11,823 nucleotides of DNA from an uncultured Oscillospiraceae bacterium (GTDB taxonomy: Bacteria; Bacillota; Clostridia; Oscillospirales; Acutalibacteraceae). Where the stretch lies: the NCBI GenBank assembly GCA_900541905.1, contig UQLQ01000039.1, forward strand, positions 1 to 11,823, given 5' to 3'. The notes under the pieces are model-generated. The model was not told the DNA's origin and did not search any database. It saw only the letters and a program-made list of their open reading frames with translations. A program made the translations under genes and the position numbers. Within the stretch, counting starts at the first letter, position 1. Every line of letters begins with the position of its first letter. Shown piece by piece: positions 1-5,632 of the stretch.

Positions 1-55
1 TTGTAAAAGTACACTTAAATAAATTATAAATGGAAGGAGAGGGAATTTTTTATAT

Positions 56-99
56 AATTTGGGCCGATATTGTAACACCAAACAGTATCGGCGCAATTT
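56..99 (+). terminator. Hairpin in the upstream intergenic region, possible terminator of a gene left of the window
   Basis: The arms GCCGATATTGT (63-73) and ACAGTATCGGC (82-92) pair over 11 bp with one G-U pair. The flanking AATTT/AATTT sequence (56-60 with 95-99) extends the stem with mismatches. A U-rich tract (TTTATTTATAAAG) follows. The position suits a terminator of a gene lying left of the window, but the U-tract is interrupted, so a structured RNA leader remains possible. The remainder of 1-241 holds no gene I can support; short frames there lack sensible ribosome binding sites. Confidence 0.4.
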
Positions 100-241
100 A
101 TTTATAAAGTTATATTTTTAAAAAGTGTCTTTTGCTTTGAAATTGGAAAGTTGCTTTACCTTGTGTATGACAAAAGGCAAGAATACGATAGGCAGAACAT
201 GAGAAAAACAAATCTGCCATATGAAGGAGGAGGGTTTCGTT

Positions 242-2098
242 TTGAAACACAAAACAAAAAAATACAAGTTGTTGTCACTGTTTGTGGCAATGGCAATGAT
301 ATTTTGTATGATTCCTGCTGTTGCATCAGCGGCAGAAGAAGGGGAAGTTGTAAAAATTACAAATTCGCAGGAATTAATTGATGCCATTCACAACCAAAAA
401 GACGGACAAACATGGGAACTTGCTGCAGGAACCTATGATGTGGCAGACGGTTGTTTGGAACATGTTGCCAACATAAACGGCGTGGAAAAAGGATTTATTT
501 TTCCAATTCATGCAAACAACATCACAATCAAAGGTATGGGTGATGTTACCATTACCAGTTCTTATGACCCAAATACAGGCAACTGGAACGGTCAAAATCT
601 AATTACAGTTGGTGGTTCTGATGTTACCATTGAAAATGTAAACTTAAAAGGCAATTATAATTCTTACTATGAAGGCTGCAATAAAGTGCTTGAGCTGATT
701 GGCAACGGCAAAAACTTGACTTTGCGCAACGTGGAATGTCTTGCTTTGGCCAAGGATGACGGAACACAAAACAGCGGCTCCATTTATATTAATGTAGCAG
801 ATGCAGGCAACACTGTTTTGGAAAATGTGACTTTGTATTCCTGGATTAACGCTCGTGCTGTTACAACAGGTACAGTAACTGCAAACAATGTGGTACAAGA
901 CTTTACCAACAATGAATATGCAGGTTATCACGATGAGGTAAACGGTTATGCTTGGGCACCCGGCATTACAGGCAACAATGTTGTATTAAACGGCTTTACC
1001 ATCAAAGTAGACAACAAAACAGAATTTGTAAAACAAATCATGGATAAGCTGAAACCCGGCACAACAATTGAATTGATGAGCGATATTGAGGTAAGCGAAG
1101 AAGTTTACTTTAACGGAATCGACAACGTTACCATTAACGGAAACGGTCACACCATTACTGCCGCAGACGATTTTAAAATGAACACAGCAGGTCAAATTCA
1201 ATTGATGAAAATTCAGGCAGACAATGTAACCCTAAACGATGTAAACTTGGTTGCAACCGCAGCAAATAAACATACATTGGACGTTTGGGGCTCTCAAAAC
1301 GTACAGTTGAACAATGTAACATTGAATCATGAAAATGCACAATCAGGCGCTCCGCTTGTTGTAAACAGCTCCGATGTTACTGTAAGCGGAAACTTCGCTG
1401 TTGTAACAGGCGACAATTCTTGGTACGGTGTAAACTTGGATAATAAAAACGGAAATGCATCTCTTGCTTTTGCAGAAGGCGCAACTTTAACATTTACAGA
1501 TAACAGCAGTACAGCTGACAAAGTGTTAATCGTTCCTGAAGCTTCCAATCCTGACAATGACGCTCCTACCGTGGAAAACAACTCCGAAAATATTCAGTTG
1601 GATACCGATGAAAACGGAAATTTGGTAGTGCATACGCATCAGGCAGTACATGTACAAGCAAAAGCTGCAACCTGCACAGAAGACGGTAATATCGAATACT
1701 GGTATTGCCCTGACTGTGGCAGATACTTCAGCGATGCAGCATTGACAACAGAAATTACTTTGGCAGATACCGTAGTAAAAGCTATGGGACATCAAGCCGA
1801 AAAAGTAGAAGCAAAACCGGCAACCGAAACCGAAGCGGGCAATATTGAGTATTGGTATTGCGCAGCTTGCGGCAAATATTTCAAAGATGAAGCACTGACA
1901 CAAGAGATTACATTGGAAGACACTGTAATTTCTGCTTTGGGCGCTTCTTCTCAGCAAACACCTTCTCAAGGTCAACAAATGGATTCTCCTCAAACAGGAG
2001 ACAGCAGCAATACCGTAGTGTGGATTGCTGTTTCTGTGTTGGCAGCAGGTGCTATGGCCGGCACTGTTCTTTTTACAAGAAAGAAAAAAGCTGAATAA
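242..2098 (+). CDS. Secreted beta-helix surface protein with C-terminal SPQTG sortase anchor
   Basis: This is a cell-wall-anchored surface protein of unknown ligand. Residues 1-31 form a signal peptide (KHKTKKYK, hydrophobic core, cleavage near ASAA). Residues of about 35-450 contain two successive right-handed beta-helix blocks of pectate-lyase/NosD style, each opening with a similar helix-strand motif (NSQELIDAI..., NKTEFVKQI...) followed by NVTI/NVTL rungs such as TINGNGHTITA. Two 51-residue repeats follow (466-516 and 517-567), each with a WYCxxCGxYF motif resembling a zinc knuckle. SPQTG (582-586), a hydrophobic segment and a TRKKKAE tail form a sortase signal of the (S/P)PxTG kind known from Clostridioides difficile SrtB. 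The start chosen is TTG at 242: AAGGAGGAGG at 224-233 lies 8 nt upstream, whereas the in-frame ATG at 221 overlaps that Shine-Dalgarno. The product is 618 aa. The rung motifs suggest carbohydrate or matrix binding, but no catalytic residues could be assigned, so lyase activity is not claimed. Confidence 0.88.
   Translation: MKHKTKKYKLLSLFVAMAMIFCMIPAVASAAEEGEVVKITNSQELIDAIHNQKDGQTWELAAGTYDVADGCLEHVANINGVEKGFIFPIHANNITIKGMGDVTITSSYDPNTGNWNGQNLITVGGSDVTIENVNLKGNYNSYYEGCNKVLELIGNGKNLTLRNVECLALAKDDGTQNSGSIYINVADAGNTVLENVTLYSWINARAVTTGTVTANNVVQDFTNNEYAGYHDEVNGYAWAPGITGNNVVLNGFTIKVDNKTEFVKQIMDKLKPGTTIELMSDIEVSEEVYFNGIDNVTINGNGHTITAADDFKMNTAGQIQLMKIQADNVTLNDVNLVATAANKHTLDVWGSQNVQLNNVTLNHENAQSGAPLVVNSSDVTVSGNFAVVTGDNSWYGVNLDNKNGNASLAFAEGATLTFTDNSSTADKVLIVPEASNPDNDAPTVENNSENIQLDTDENGNLVVHTHQAVHVQAKAATCTEDGNIEYWYCPDCGRYFSDAALTTEITLADTVVKAMGHQAEKVEAKPATETEAGNIEYWYCAACGKYFKDEALTQEITLEDTVISALGASSQQTPSQGQQMDSPQTGDSSNTVVWIAVSVLAAGAMAGTVLFTRKKKAE
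1637..1942 (+). repeat. Two 51-codon tandem repeats with a WYCxxCG motif inside the surface protein
   Basis: Unit 1 spans 1637-1789 and unit 2 spans 1790-1942. Both encode HQA...KATxTExGNIEYWYCxxCGxYF...ITLxDTVxxxxG without gaps. The first unit has an extra Cys in ATCTEDG, which is Glu in the second. Units like this are common near the anchor of clostridial surface proteins. The CxxC pair could bind zinc or act as a stalk module; which it does here is unknown. Confidence 0.85.
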
Positions 2099-2108
2099 TC
2101 ATAAATAA

Positions 2109-2143
2109 AAAGACAGGTTTTCTGTAAAAGAGAACCTGTCTTT
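2109..2143. terminator. Bidirectional rho-independent terminator between convergent genes
   Basis: The arm AAAGACAGGTTTTC (2109-2122) pairs with GAGAACCTGTCTTT (2130-2143) around a 7-nt loop, with one G-U pair. On the + strand it is followed by TTTTTTT (2141-2147), ending the surface-protein transcript. Read on the - strand it is followed by TTTTTATTTAT and can also stop the ROK kinase transcript. Confidence 0.9.
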
Positions 2144-2172
2144 TTTTGCTGCCGTTTTATTATGATGTTTTA

Positions 2173-3141
2173 TTATGATAATGTTTCTTCTAACCCCAAC
2201 AATGCAGCACCGATGATACCCGCATCGTTTCCCAGTTGTGCTTTGCAAAGGGTAAAGGGATGCGATTGTTCTACAGGATACCGTTCTTTTTCAATTAGTT
2301 TGCGCAAAGGTTCCAGCAGCGCTTCTCCTTCGTTGCATACGCCTCCGCCCAAACATACAATGTCCGGCTGAAAAATGTTAACGGCATTAATCAATCCGCA
2401 GCCCAGCATTTCAATATACGCATTGCATATTTTGGTACCAAGCATATCACCGTCTCGCATGGCTTGGAACGGAGTACGTCCGCTGATGTTATCCAAATCG
2501 TAACCAATCAGTTCCAGCAAATGTGCGGCATGTTCGGGCTGATTTTCTATCATTTCTCTTGTGGTTTGCTTTAATCCGTTTGCCGATGCATATTGCTCCC
2601 AGCAACCCTTTCTGCCGCATTTGCATGGACGGCCGTTGTGTTCTATTACCATATGGCCCATTTCTCCCGAAGAAGCATTTGAGCCTCTGTAAATTTGTTT
2701 GTTGATAATAATGCCGCATCCAACGCCTGTTCCCAATGTAATGGCAAGGGCATTGTTTGCGTTTTTTAAGGCGCCTGCCAAAAATTCACCGTAAGCGGCT
2801 GCTTTTGCATCGTTTTCGATGATGACTCGTTTGCAAAGTTTTTCACTGAGCAATCGCTCCAGCGGAAATTGATGAAAGTGCAGATTGCTGGAAAAGGTAA
2901 TCATGCCGTTGGTACGATCAATGGAACCGGGGCTGCCAATGCCAATCCATTCAATTTCATCTATGGTGATGTTTGCATCTTCCAAAGCGGCAAGTGCAGC
3001 AAAAGCAAGCTGACTGCACATTTCTTCTTCGCTGCAAGGGACGTGCGTTTTTGTTTTGCTGCGTCCGATGATTTGATATTGCTCATTTACAACGCCGGCA
3101 GCAATGTTGGTGCCGCCAAGGTCAATTCCCAAATAGTACAT
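2173..3141 (-). CDS. ROK-family sugar kinase, glucokinase-like
   Basis: This is a cytoplasmic ATP-dependent kinase that probably phosphorylates glucose to glucose-6-phosphate. Residues 5-12 (GIDLGGTN) are the N-terminal phosphate-binding loop. ENDAKAAAYGE carries the catalytic base Asp111. TLGTGVGCG is the second phosphate loop. GH163 with C173-K-C-G-R-K-G-C180-W-E is the ROK zinc site (His plus three Cys) and includes the family signature. Length is 322 aa, normal for the family. The start at 3141 is preferred over ATGs at 3156 and 3147 because GAGGTG (3154-3149) sits 7 nt before it and overlaps or abuts the others; it also gives the usual MYYLGIDLGGTN opening. The gene is monocistronic, with its own promoter and a shared terminator. 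N-acetylmannosamine or other hexoses cannot be excluded as substrates, though the motif set best fits glucokinase. Confidence 0.9.
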   Translation of the reverse strand: MYYLGIDLGGTNIAAGVVNEQYQIIGRSKTKTHVPCSEEEMCSQLAFAALAALEDANITIDEIEWIGIGSPGSIDRTNGMITFSSNLHFHQFPLERLLSEKLCKRVIIENDAKAAAYGEFLAGALKNANNALAITLGTGVGCGIIINKQIYRGSNASSGEMGHMVIEHNGRPCKCGRKGCWEQYASANGLKQTTREMIENQPEHAAHLLELIGYDLDNISGRTPFQAMRDGDMLGTKICNAYIEMLGCGLINAVNIFQPDIVCLGGGVCNEGEALLEPLRKLIEKERYPVEQSHPFTLCKAQLGNDAGIIGAALLGLEETLS

Positions 3142-3170
3142 GTTCATACACCTCATTTTTATCTTCGATT

Positions 3171-3179
3171 AGTATACCA
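3171..3179 (-). promoter_or_regulatory. Extended -10 promoter of the ROK kinase gene
   Basis: On the - strand the sequence reads TGGTATACT: an extended TGn element followed by the -10 hexamer TATACT (3176-3171). The -35 region 17 nt further upstream (TGTCTT) is poor, which is usual for extended -10 promoters. Transcription would begin near 3164, giving a leader of about 20 nt. Confidence 0.6.
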
Positions 3180-3227
3180 TGTTATCTCTGAAAAAGACAG
3201 ATGATTGTAATTTTTATGGTTCATCGT

Positions 3228-3269
3228 AAAAAACCGTGCAGCAGACATGTTGTCAAATGCACGGTTTTT
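3228..3269 (-). terminator. Terminator of the XRE regulator gene
   Basis: AAAAACCGTGCA (3229-3240) pairs perfectly with TGCACGGTTTTT (3258-3269) around a 17-nt loop. Read on the - strand the stem runs into TTTTTT and lies about 60 nt past the XRE stop codon. No + strand gene precedes it, so termination of the - strand transcript is the sensible reading. Confidence 0.8.
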
Positions 3270-3328
3270 GTTTTAGAAACTAAAGTTCCTGAAAAATAAA
3301 GTCTTTTTGTTTTAATTGTTAAATAAAT

Positions 3329-3583
3329 TCACTCATCATCTCTGTCTTCAAAAGAGTATTCATTTAATTCATTAAAATCAAGAAATTCAGATAATGTCAT
3401 ATTAAAGGCAATTGCAAGCTTATGCAAGGTTTTTACTCTTGGATTTTTTGTAAGTCCGCGGACAATATTGTCAAGTGTAGATTGCTTTACATCACTCATT
3501 ACCGCAAGCTTATTAATCGCAATTCCTCTCTGTCTACAAAGTTCGCGAATTCTTTTTACGTATATATCTGCATACTCCATCAT
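3329..3583 (-). CDS. Small XRE-family helix-turn-helix transcriptional regulator
   Basis: This is a probable DNA-binding repressor consisting almost only of one HTH_3/Cro-CI type domain. Helices run from YVKRIRELCRQRG through INKLAVMSDVKQSTLDNIVRG to VKTLHKLAIAFNMTLSEFLDF, covering residues of about 7-68. A short acidic tail ends in EDRDDE. Length is 84 aa. The frame can be opened upstream to a GTG at 3610, but GAGG at 3592-3589 best serves ATG 3583 or ATG 3580, which gives the usual M(M)EYADIYVKRIREL start. There is no effector domain, so ligand sensing would have to come from a partner. It is transcribed divergently from the SLOG-fold gene, and the intergenic region carries several dyads suited to autoregulation. 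Which gene or genes it controls is inference. Confidence 0.87.
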   Translation of the reverse strand: MMEYADIYVKRIRELCRQRGIAINKLAVMSDVKQSTLDNIVRGLTKNPRVKTLHKLAIAFNMTLSEFLDFNELNEYSFEDRDDE

Positions 3584-3602
3584 CAATACCTCATCATCAG
3601 TA

Positions 3603-3621
3603 TTACCCACTTACAGGTTAA
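3603..3621. promoter_or_regulatory. Operator-like site 1 in the XRE/SLOG divergon
   Basis: The 19-mer TTACCCACTTACAGGTTAA matches site 2 (3651-3669) at 14 of 19 positions in the same orientation and carries imperfect dyad symmetry (TTAnCC...GGnTAA). It lies just upstream of the chosen XRE start codon, where a bound protein would block that gene. It is called from repetition and position only. Confidence 0.4.
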
Positions 3622-3650
3622 TACCATGATAATGGCAAATTTCAGAGAAA

Positions 3651-3669
3651 TTACCCGAATACGGGTTGA
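3651..3669. promoter_or_regulatory. Operator-like site 2 overlapping the SLOG promoter -35 box
   Basis: TTACCCGAATACGGGTTGA contains the perfect inverted repeat ACCCG-AATA-CGGGT (3652-3665). It resembles site 1 and overlaps the -35 element at 3666-3671, so occupancy would be expected to block transcription to the right. A further dyad, AATTTC-AGA-GAAATT (3638-3652), abuts it. Confidence 0.45.
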
Positions 3670-3694
3670 TATATTCCAAGGTTTTTGATAAAAT
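3666..3694 (+). promoter_or_regulatory. Predicted sigma-A promoter of the SLOG-fold gene
   Basis: TTGATA (3666-3671), a 17-nt spacer and TAAAAT (3689-3694) form a good vegetative promoter, with a start expected near 3701. The -35 box overlaps operator-like site 2 and the -10 box overlaps the left edge of the 34-bp palindrome. Confidence 0.6.
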
Positions 3695-3724
3695 CCAATT
3701 AACTCAATTAAGTTAATTGGATTT
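3691..3724. promoter_or_regulatory. Perfect 34-bp palindrome at the SLOG gene start, probable operator
   Basis: The arm AAATCCAATTAACT (3691-3704) is exactly complementary to AGTTAATTGGATTT (3711-3724) around the 6-nt spacer CAATTA. It ends immediately before the GAAGGTG ribosome binding site. If transcription starts near 3701, only part of it is transcribed, so it fits a DNA operator better than an mRNA hairpin. The binding protein is unknown; the neighbouring XRE protein is the obvious candidate. Confidence 0.6.
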
Positions 3725-3736
3725 GAAGGTGATTGT

Positions 3737-4192
3737 GTGGCAATTTGTACATTTTTTGGACACAGAGATGTGCCGCAGCCAACAGCCTTTATTTTAAAAA
3801 AGGTTTTGGCAGATTTGATACAACATAAAAATATCACTACATTTTATGTAGGAAATCATGGTAAATTTGATTCTATGGTCCGAGATACGCTCAAGAAGCT
3901 AAAATTTATTTATCCACATATCAATTATGCTGTTATACTTGCTTATATGCCGAGCAAAAAGCATCCATTGATGCATCAGGATAGTTCAGACACTGTTTTT
4001 CCTGTTGAGCTTACAAATATACCTCCCAAATACGCTATTATAAAACGCAACCAATGGATGCTTAAGCAGTCTGATTATGTTGTTGTATATGTTACACATG
4101 CTTGGGGTGGCGCTGCACAATGGAAAGCGTCAGCAGAAAAGGAAGGGAAAATCATCATCAATCTTGCTGATGTTCAGCAGGAACCAATATGA
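3737..4192 (+). CDS. SLOG/DprA-like Rossmann-fold protein of unknown function
   Basis: This 151-aa soluble protein has motifs of the SLOG/LOG/DprA superfamily, whose members bind nucleotides or nucleotide-derived ligands. It opens with CTFFGHRD (residues 4-11). FYVGNHGKFDSMV (36-48) is the second glycine-containing strand-turn. YAVILAYMP follows, then SDYVVVYVTHAWGGAAQ (112-128), whose T-H-x-W-G-G-A-A matches the typical late ligand-binding turn. Short stand-alone proteins of this layout are widespread in Clostridia as uncharacterised genes. The GTG start at 3737 is set by GAAGGTG at 3725-3731, 5 nt upstream. The gene is divergent from the XRE regulator and shares a dyad-rich control region with it, so tight regulation is likely. 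Ligand and role are unknown. The family's general link to conflict systems is background knowledge and is not shown by this locus. Confidence 0.8.
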   Translation: MAICTFFGHRDVPQPTAFILKKVLADLIQHKNITTFYVGNHGKFDSMVRDTLKKLKFIYPHINYAVILAYMPSKKHPLMHQDSSDTVFPVELTNIPPKYAIIKRNQWMLKQSDYVVVYVTHAWGGAAQWKASAEKEGKIIINLADVQQEPI

Positions 4193-4456
4193 GCAAACAA
4201 ATACATAAGAAAACCTTCGTTATGTTCTGTATGATTATCATTTCACTTTTTTGGAGCAAGCTGCAAAAAGGCGTTTATATAATATTACCGTTTAAAATCG
4301 TAGATTTTTTTAGATATCAGGCAGTGTTTTTTTATTTTAATCGGCGAACGTGTCTGTCATCCAAGAATCGACGAAAACAACTGCAATTCATATATCTGAT
4401 TTATTTGAACTATGGATTCTTTTACTTACCAAATTCCTGTTTATTTGGCAGGATTC
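4193..4456 (+). other. AT-rich stretch with no convincing gene; open frame 4189-4491 doubtful
   Basis: A 100-codon frame starts at 4189 with an ATGA overlap of the SLOG stop and a weak AGGA site, so translational coupling is formally possible. Its product is dominated by F, Y, I and K, has no recognisable domain, and its 3' end overlaps the tcdA promoter. It looks more like chance or decayed sequence than a gene. A short AAAATC-GTA-GATTTT hairpin with a T run (4294-4310) could act as a weak terminator for the SLOG transcript. Confidence 0.35.
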
Positions 4457-4485
4457 TTGACAAAATAAAAAAGAACCATTACAGT
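4457..4485 (+). promoter_or_regulatory. Predicted sigma-A promoter of tcdA
   Basis: The perfect -35 TTGACA (4457-4462) is followed by a 17-nt spacer and TACAGT (4480-4485, four of six matches to TATAAT). Transcription would start near 4492, about 30 nt upstream of the tcdA start codon. Confidence 0.7.
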
Positions 4486-4522
4486 GAGTAGTACAATACA
4501 ACCAAGTGATAGGAGTTGCAGT

Positions 4523-5254
4523 ATGCTCAATCAATTTTCTCGTTCCGAACTTTTAATGGGCAAAGCAGGCGTGACACAATTAAAACAAAAGAAGATTGCT
4601 GTTTTTGGCATAGGCGGTGTAGGTGGATTTGTGGTGGAAGCATTGGCAAGAAGCGGTGTGGGAGCATTTTGTCTGATAGACCATGATACCATTTCGCTTA
4701 CCAATTTAAACAGACAAATCATTGCAACGATGCAGACGGTGGGAAAATATAAAACAGATGTGATGAAAGAGCGAATTTTAAGCATCAATCCTCAAGCGGA
4801 TGTAGCGGTCAAAAAAGAATTTTTTTTGGCAGATTCCGACACTGATTTTCTCAATGATTGCGATTATATTGTAGACGCTATTGATACGGTTTCCGCAAAA
4901 CTGGCATTGGTGCAAACAGCCCATGAAAAAAAGATTCCTATCATCAGCAGTATGGGAACAGGCAATAAATTGGACCCCACACAATTTGAAATTGCGGATA
5001 TTTATCAAACATCAGTCTGTCCGTTGTGCCGAGTGATGCGCAGGGAGCTGAAAAAGCGAGGCATTCCAAAGCTGAAAGTAGTGTTTTCCAAAGAAGTTCC
5101 CGTAAAGAGGGAAGAAGATGCCGAAGTGGAACGAGATTCCTCAAAACGTCAAACACCCGGCAGCGTATCTTTTGTACCGCCGGTAGCGGGATTGATATTG
5201 GCATCGGAAGTCATCAAAGATTTATCAGGGCAATATTGGCCGAAAAATCAATAG
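4523..5254 (+). CDS. tcdA: tRNA threonylcarbamoyladenosine dehydratase (TcdA/CsdL family)
   Basis: This E1/ThiF-type enzyme activates the carboxylate of t6A37 with ATP and drives dehydration to cyclic t6A in ANN-decoding tRNAs. FGIGGVGG (28-35) is the nucleotide-binding glycine loop. LIDHD (51-55) carries the acidic residues, and NLNRQ (61-65) is the conserved ATP-contacting motif of the family. CPLC (166-169) is a CxxC found in many homologues, followed by the basic MRRELKKRG segment. PGSVSFVPPVAGLILASEVI is the characteristic C-terminal signature. Length is 243 aa from ATG 4523. AGGAG at 4511-4515 lies 7 nt upstream, while an in-frame ATG at 4484 falls before the predicted transcription start and has no ribosome site. 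The gene has its own promoter and a terminator. The catalytic Cys was not independently assigned. Confidence 0.93.
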   Translation: MLNQFSRSELLMGKAGVTQLKQKKIAVFGIGGVGGFVVEALARSGVGAFCLIDHDTISLTNLNRQIIATMQTVGKYKTDVMKERILSINPQADVAVKKEFFLADSDTDFLNDCDYIVDAIDTVSAKLALVQTAHEKKIPIISSMGTGNKLDPTQFEIADIYQTSVCPLCRVMRRELKKRGIPKLKVVFSKEVPVKREEDAEVERDSSKRQTPGSVSFVPPVAGLILASEVIKDLSGQYWPKNQ

Positions 5255-5266
5255 AACAGTAATAAT

Positions 5267-5307
5267 TGCTTTGCTCCTACTTATAATAAGGAGGGAGCAA
5301 TTTTTTT
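5267..5307 (+). terminator. Terminator after tcdA
   Basis: TTGCTCC (5271-5277) pairs with GGAGCAA (5294-5300) and is followed directly by TTTTTTT. A competing outer pairing, ATTGCT with AGCAAT, is also possible. The loop contains a perfect TATAAT (5282-5287), but no decent -35 sits 16-18 nt upstream (GTAATA at 5259-5264), so a promoter for the next gene is only a possibility. Confidence 0.8.
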
Positions 5308-5340
5308 GCCTATTTTGATTGGTGTGCGGAGGTATGAAAG

Positions 5341-5574
5341 GTGAGACATTACAGACGCGGCGGACATGGAAAAACATCTTTAAAAATGAAACGAATTAAA
5401 AATATTGCGGCAACGCTGCATCAGACGCAAAACGGAATAAGTCACGGCGGAAAAGGTGACCATACACAGGCCTTTTCCAATACGGAGGGACCCATTTATT
5501 CCGATGTGCTGGGCAGTTATACGGGAATGACCTATGACGATGAGGCTCCCGTACAAGATGCGGATGATTTGTAA
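5341..5574 (+). CDS. Conserved-looking small hydrophilic protein, function unknown
   Basis: This 77-aa protein has no function I recognise. The N-terminus is strongly basic (RHYRRGGHGKTSLKMKRIKN). The middle is Gln/Ser/Gly rich, and the C-terminus is acidic, ending in EAPVQDADDL. The segment GPIYSDVLGSYTGMTYDDEAPVQDADDL resembles the tail of short uncharacterised clostridial proteins as I remember them, which I could not check. GTG at 5341 is set by GGAGG (5328-5332), 8 nt upstream; an ATG at 5334 is too close to that site and in another frame. No signal peptide or membrane segment is visible. It lies between tcdA and the M23 peptidase in the same orientation. The charge asymmetry suggests a disordered adaptor or nucleic-acid-contacting protein, which is inference only. 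Confidence 0.72.
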   Translation: MRHYRRGGHGKTSLKMKRIKNIAATLHQTQNGISHGGKGDHTQAFSNTEGPIYSDVLGSYTGMTYDDEAPVQDADDL

Positions 5575-5589
5575 ATAAAGAAATATTTT

Positions 5590-5624
5590 CCCCCGCTGCT
5601 TCATAAGAATGAAGAAAGCGGGGG
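5590..5624 (+). promoter_or_regulatory. Strong hairpin that encloses the M23 gene's ribosome binding site
   Basis: CCCCCGCT (5590-5597) pairs with AGCGGGGG (5617-5624), and CTTCAT (5599-5604) with ATGAAG (5609-5614), around an AAGA loop. It is followed by ATTATTAC, not a U-tract, so it is a poor terminator on the + strand. The G-rich 3' arm is the only Shine-Dalgarno-like sequence for the ATG at 5633, so the fold would hide it. Confidence 0.65.
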
Positions 5625-5632
5625 ATTATTAC

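Noticed and set aside
1526..1993. - strand 155-codon frame inside the surface protein
   Set aside because: The Cys/Phe-rich product mirrors the repeated CxxC segment of the true gene; no ribosome site and full overlap with a well-supported coding region.
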